A stretch of DNA of 8,543 nucleotides from Candidatus Bathyarchaeota archaeon (GTDB lineage Archaea; Thermoproteota; Bathyarchaeia; Bathyarchaeales; Bathyarchaeaceae). Position 1 is the first letter of the stretch, and each line of letters starts with the position of its first letter. Below, one piece after another: positions 6,480 to 8,543 of this stretch. Both the position numbers and the translations under genes were made by a program. The stretch lies in contig JAOUPL010000050.1 in assembly GCA_029879825.1 (NCBI GenBank), positions 1 through 8,543 of the forward strand. Reading direction: 5' to 3'. Under the pieces are notes generated by a model that ran no database searches, was not told where the DNA came from, and worked only from the letters and a program-made list of their open reading frames with translations.

Positions 6480-6506
6480 TTGACGATAGGTATGGTCAAA
6501 CATAAC
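6479..6506. promoter_or_regulatory. Candidate operator at the tupA transcription start
   Basis: Two overlapping symmetric patterns surround the predicted start near 6493. One is TTTGAC (6479-6484) with GTCAAA (6495-6500) across 10 nt. The other is GGTATG (6489-6494) with CATAAC (6501-6506) across 6 nt, with one mismatch. Either could bind a regulator responding to tungstate or molybdate; which, if any, cannot be told from sequence. Confidence 0.3.
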
Positions 6507-6517
6507 GAGGTGAAAAA

Positions 6518-7495
6518 ATGCGGAAAACATACCTTGTTTGGGTGGCTTTACTTGTCTTGGCTGTGATCGGTTCTGTTGCAGGAACCATGTACTATCTTGG
6601 AGCCTCTACGAAGAATAGATTGCTTATCTCCACAACGACTAGCCTATACGACACGGGATTGCTGGACACAATTGAAACTGAGTTTGAAACAAAATATTCC
6701 ATAGACCTAAACTTCATTTCGGTTGGGACGGGCATAGCCATTCAGCACGCACAGAGGGGCGACGCAGACTTGATACTAGTTCACTCGCCAACCGATGAGT
6801 TGAAGTTTCTTACGGAAGGAACTGGAGTCAACAGAAAAATAATAGCGTACAACTTCTTCGCCATCGTCGGACCGGAAACGGATCCTGCACAAATTCGCGG
6901 CACAACGCCATTCCAAGCTTTATCCAAAATCGTTGAAAGCGGCAGAAACGGAACTACCAAATGGGTTTCAAGGGGCGATAACTCTGGAACGCATGTCAAG
7001 GAAAAGAGTTTATGGAGGGCCGCTGGCTTCAACTTGACAACTTTGACTAAAGAATCTTGGTACATCAACGCTGGTTCAGGGATAGGAGAAACATTGAAGA
7101 AGGCTAACTATTTTTCAGCCTACACGCTCGCTGACGTTGGTACATATCTGAAATACTATAAGGACGGATTGATTTCGCTGAAAGTACTAGTAGAACAAGA
7201 GAAAGATCTACTCAACGTGTACAGTGCCATAGCTGTTAACCAAACACTGCATCCCACTGTAAATTTTGATGGAGCTATGGCCTTCGTGAGATTTCTCATA
7301 TCAGACGAGGGACAACAGATTATTGAGCAGTACGGCAAAGACGACTACGGACAAAGCCTGTTCTATCCGGCGGTGCGACTTCTCAAAGAAAACACAGAGC
7401 CAACAATTGCACAGTGGATAAAAGAATACGCCTTCTTCAATGACATAGAATGCCCACCAGAATATCGAAAAGGCTATCCAGAACTCTACAATTAA
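6518..7495 (+). CDS. tupA: Tungstate ABC transporter substrate-binding protein, TupA type
   Basis: This 325-residue extracytoplasmic binding protein should capture tungstate and deliver it to the TupB/TupC complex. A short basic N-terminus (MRK) is followed by a hydrophobic segment at 6-28, a signal peptide or membrane anchor. There is no lipobox cysteine, so it is not a bacterial-style lipoprotein. The mature domain starts with the family hallmark TTTSLYDTGLLD (39-50), then VGTGIAIQHAQRGDADLILVHSP (about 69-91) and SRGDNSGTH (151-159), the anion-binding segments expected of TupA. The C-terminal half has SDEGQQIIEQYG, common in these proteins. GAGGTG 5 nt before the ATG fixes the start. It is the first gene of tupABC, with tupB starting 3 bp after its stop. 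Specificity for tungstate rather than molybdate is inferred from family. Confidence 0.92.
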   Translation: MRKTYLVWVALLVLAVIGSVAGTMYYLGASTKNRLLISTTTSLYDTGLLDTIETEFETKYSIDLNFISVGTGIAIQHAQRGDADLILVHSPTDELKFLTEGTGVNRKIIAYNFFAIVGPETDPAQIRGTTPFQALSKIVESGRNGTTKWVSRGDNSGTHVKEKSLWRAAGFNLTTLTKESWYINAGSGIGETLKKANYFSAYTLADVGTYLKYYKDGLISLKVLVEQEKDLLNVYSAIAVNQTLHPTVNFDGAMAFVRFLISDEGQQIIEQYGKDDYGQSLFYPAVRLLKENTEPTIAQWIKEYAFFNDIECPPEYRKGYPELYN

Positions 7496-7498
7496 ACG

Positions 7499-8206
7499 GT
7501 GCATAGCACTTTGGGAAATGAAATCATTGATGGCCTCATAAAGGCACTTCAACTGATCCTCTCAGGAGACCCCACCGTCATGGAAATCACCGGTAGATCC
7601 ATTTTGGTTTCTAGCTCAGCCACAATGCTCTCTGTTTTGTGGGGGCTTCCTGCGGCAACAATTTTGGGCTTAAAGAGATTTCGAGGCAGATTCCTCCTAA
7701 AGGGATTCTTTAACGCTATGCTAGGTATACCGACTGTAGCTTTAGGGCTGGTTCTCTACCTCTTCTTCTCAAAGGCAGGTCCAATAGGCTTTCTCCACTT
7801 GCTGTATTCACCATCAGCGATGATAATAGGACAGGCAATTTTGATAACACCGATAACCGTCAGTTTCATCGCAAGCGCCATCGAATCAGTTGACCCAGAG
7901 ATCAAAGACTTAGCCAAAACTTTGGGAGCGTCGGAAACTGAAGCTTCCATAGCAGTTTTGAAGGAATCAATGAACGGAGTTGTCTTAGCGATAACAGCGA
8001 GTTTCAACAGAGCCATAGCCGAGTTGGGCGTCGTTCTTATGGTGGGTGGAAACATAGCTGGTTTAACAAGCGTCTTGACAACCACAATAGCATTGGAAAC
8101 CACCAAAGGAAACATAGAACTCAGCATTGCCTTAGCCATAATCCTATTGCTTATAGTATCCGTTCTGAGCATTTCAATAAACCTAATTCAAAGGCGCAAA
8201 ACATGA
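7499..8206 (+). CDS. tupB: Tungstate ABC transporter permease, TupB type
   Basis: This 235-residue integral membrane protein forms the translocation path for tungstate. Hydrophobic segments lie roughly at 36-57, 67-90, 105-128, 160-186 and 207-230. The cytoplasmic EAA-type loop that docks the ATPase is DLAKTLGASETEASIAVLKES (about 137-157), with the conserved G143. The N-terminal pattern GLIKALQLILSGDPTVMEIT is typical of TupB proteins. The given start is GTG at 7499, but it lacks its own Shine-Dalgarno site. TTG at 7511 is an alternative, with GGTG (7498-7501) 9 nt upstream, and would remove four residues. Its stop overlaps the tupC start in ATGA, indicating translational coupling. Confidence 0.92.
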   Translation: MHSTLGNEIIDGLIKALQLILSGDPTVMEITGRSILVSSSATMLSVLWGLPAATILGLKRFRGRFLLKGFFNAMLGIPTVALGLVLYLFFSKAGPIGFLHLLYSPSAMIIGQAILITPITVSFIASAIESVDPEIKDLAKTLGASETEASIAVLKESMNGVVLAITASFNRAIAELGVVLMVGGNIAGLTSVLTTTIALETTKGNIELSIALAIILLLIVSVLSISINLIQRRKT

Positions 8207-8543
8207 AAACCGTAATGGAACTCAAAAACATAAACAAAACCTACGGAAACATAACTGCCCTCAAACAAATCAATCTAGAAATTCCAGAAAGTGAGGTGCT
8301 CAGCCTACTAGGTCCAAACGGTTCAGGAAAAACAACTCTATTAAAAATCATGGCGGGAATTGAAAAACCCGCAAGTGGAGAGTTGCGCTTCAACGGCGTG
8401 AAAGTTTATGAGGGAAACATGAACAAAGTAAGGCTAAAGACAACTATGGTGTTTCAAAAAACCGCGCTGTTCAACACCAGCGTCTACAGGAACATCGCTT
8501 ATGGTCTACATCTCAGAGGATATTCAAAAAGAGAAACGGATGA
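8203..8543 (+). CDS. tupC: Tungstate ABC transporter ATP-binding protein, TupC type; 3' end beyond the window
   Basis: The first 113 codons are open to the right edge. The protein should hydrolyse ATP to drive TupB. Visible motifs are the A-loop tyrosine Y14 in KTYGNITAL, Walker A GPNGSGKTT (37-45) and the Q-loop MVFQKTALF with Q85. The signature, Walker B and H-loop lie beyond the edge. The ATG at 8203 overlaps the tupB stop by 4 nt; ATG at 8215 is a possible alternative. The family is clear from motifs, and the tungstate assignment comes from the adjacent tupA and tupB. Confidence 0.92.
   Translation, partial: MKTVMELKNINKTYGNITALKQINLEIPESEVLSLLGPNGSGKTTLLKIMAGIEKPASGELRFNGVKVYEGNMNKVRLKTTMVFQKTALFNTSVYRNIAYGLHLRGYSKRETD

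Larger units (their letters stand above)
5937..6517. other. Divergent intergenic region between ABCE1 and tupA
   Basis: This is the only long stretch without an established gene. It holds promoter elements for both flanking genes, the small ORF at 5914-6087, a palindrome at 6133-6147, an AT element readable on both strands at 6224-6234, the possible kink-turn RNA at 6248-6324, and repeated GAATG / GGGCATTT motifs near tupA. Nothing in 6325-6357 or 6375-6450 is clearly assigned; a weak hairpin (TTTCTG / CAGAAA) spans 6408-6432. Confidence 0.6.

Noticed and set aside
7756..8172. A 138-codon minus-strand ORF
   Set aside because: It mirrors the tupB permease gene; the strand, operon structure and motifs all support tupB.

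Overview
The window looks like chromosomal DNA from an archaeon. The evidence is an ABCE1/Rli1-type recycling factor (found in archaea and eukaryotes, not bacteria), a short 229-residue archaeal-class triosephosphate isomerase, an archaeal-type glycogen debranching enzyme, and TATA-box promoters about 25-30 bp before likely transcript starts combined with Shine-Dalgarno sites. The mix suggests a Thermoproteota/Bathyarchaeia-like lineage, but that placement is inference only. I see no insertion sequence, CRISPR array, tRNA or rRNA.

Region 1 (1-2776, minus strand) is a tight carbohydrate operon. It runs from triosephosphate isomerase to a DUF89/ARMT1-like metal-dependent phosphatase to an amylo-alpha-1,6-glucosidase cut by the left edge. 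Gaps between genes are about 11-12 bp. It links glycogen debranching and a glycolytic step with a family implicated in removing damaged phosphometabolites.

Region 2 (2869-5936, minus strand) holds a fold-type I PLP aminotransferase with its own promoter and a TTG start, preceded by the 599-residue ABCE1 ribosome-recycling ATPase with two 4Fe-4S clusters and two nucleotide-binding domains.

Region 3 (about 5937-6517) is a 580-bp gap between the divergent ABCE1 and tupA genes, and it is the most unusual part. It contains a 57-codon minus-strand ORF behind a near-perfect Shine-Dalgarno site that overlaps the ABCE1 start, a TATA element readable on both strands, a possible kink-turn (C/D-like) RNA starting where that element would initiate on the plus strand, and several inverted repeats around the tupA promoter.

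Region 4 (6518-8543, plus strand) is a TupA-TupB-TupC type tungstate ABC transporter operon: binding protein, permease, and an ATPase cut by the right edge. Genes are separated by 3 bp or overlap by 4 bp. Its presence suggests that the host uses tungsten enzymes.
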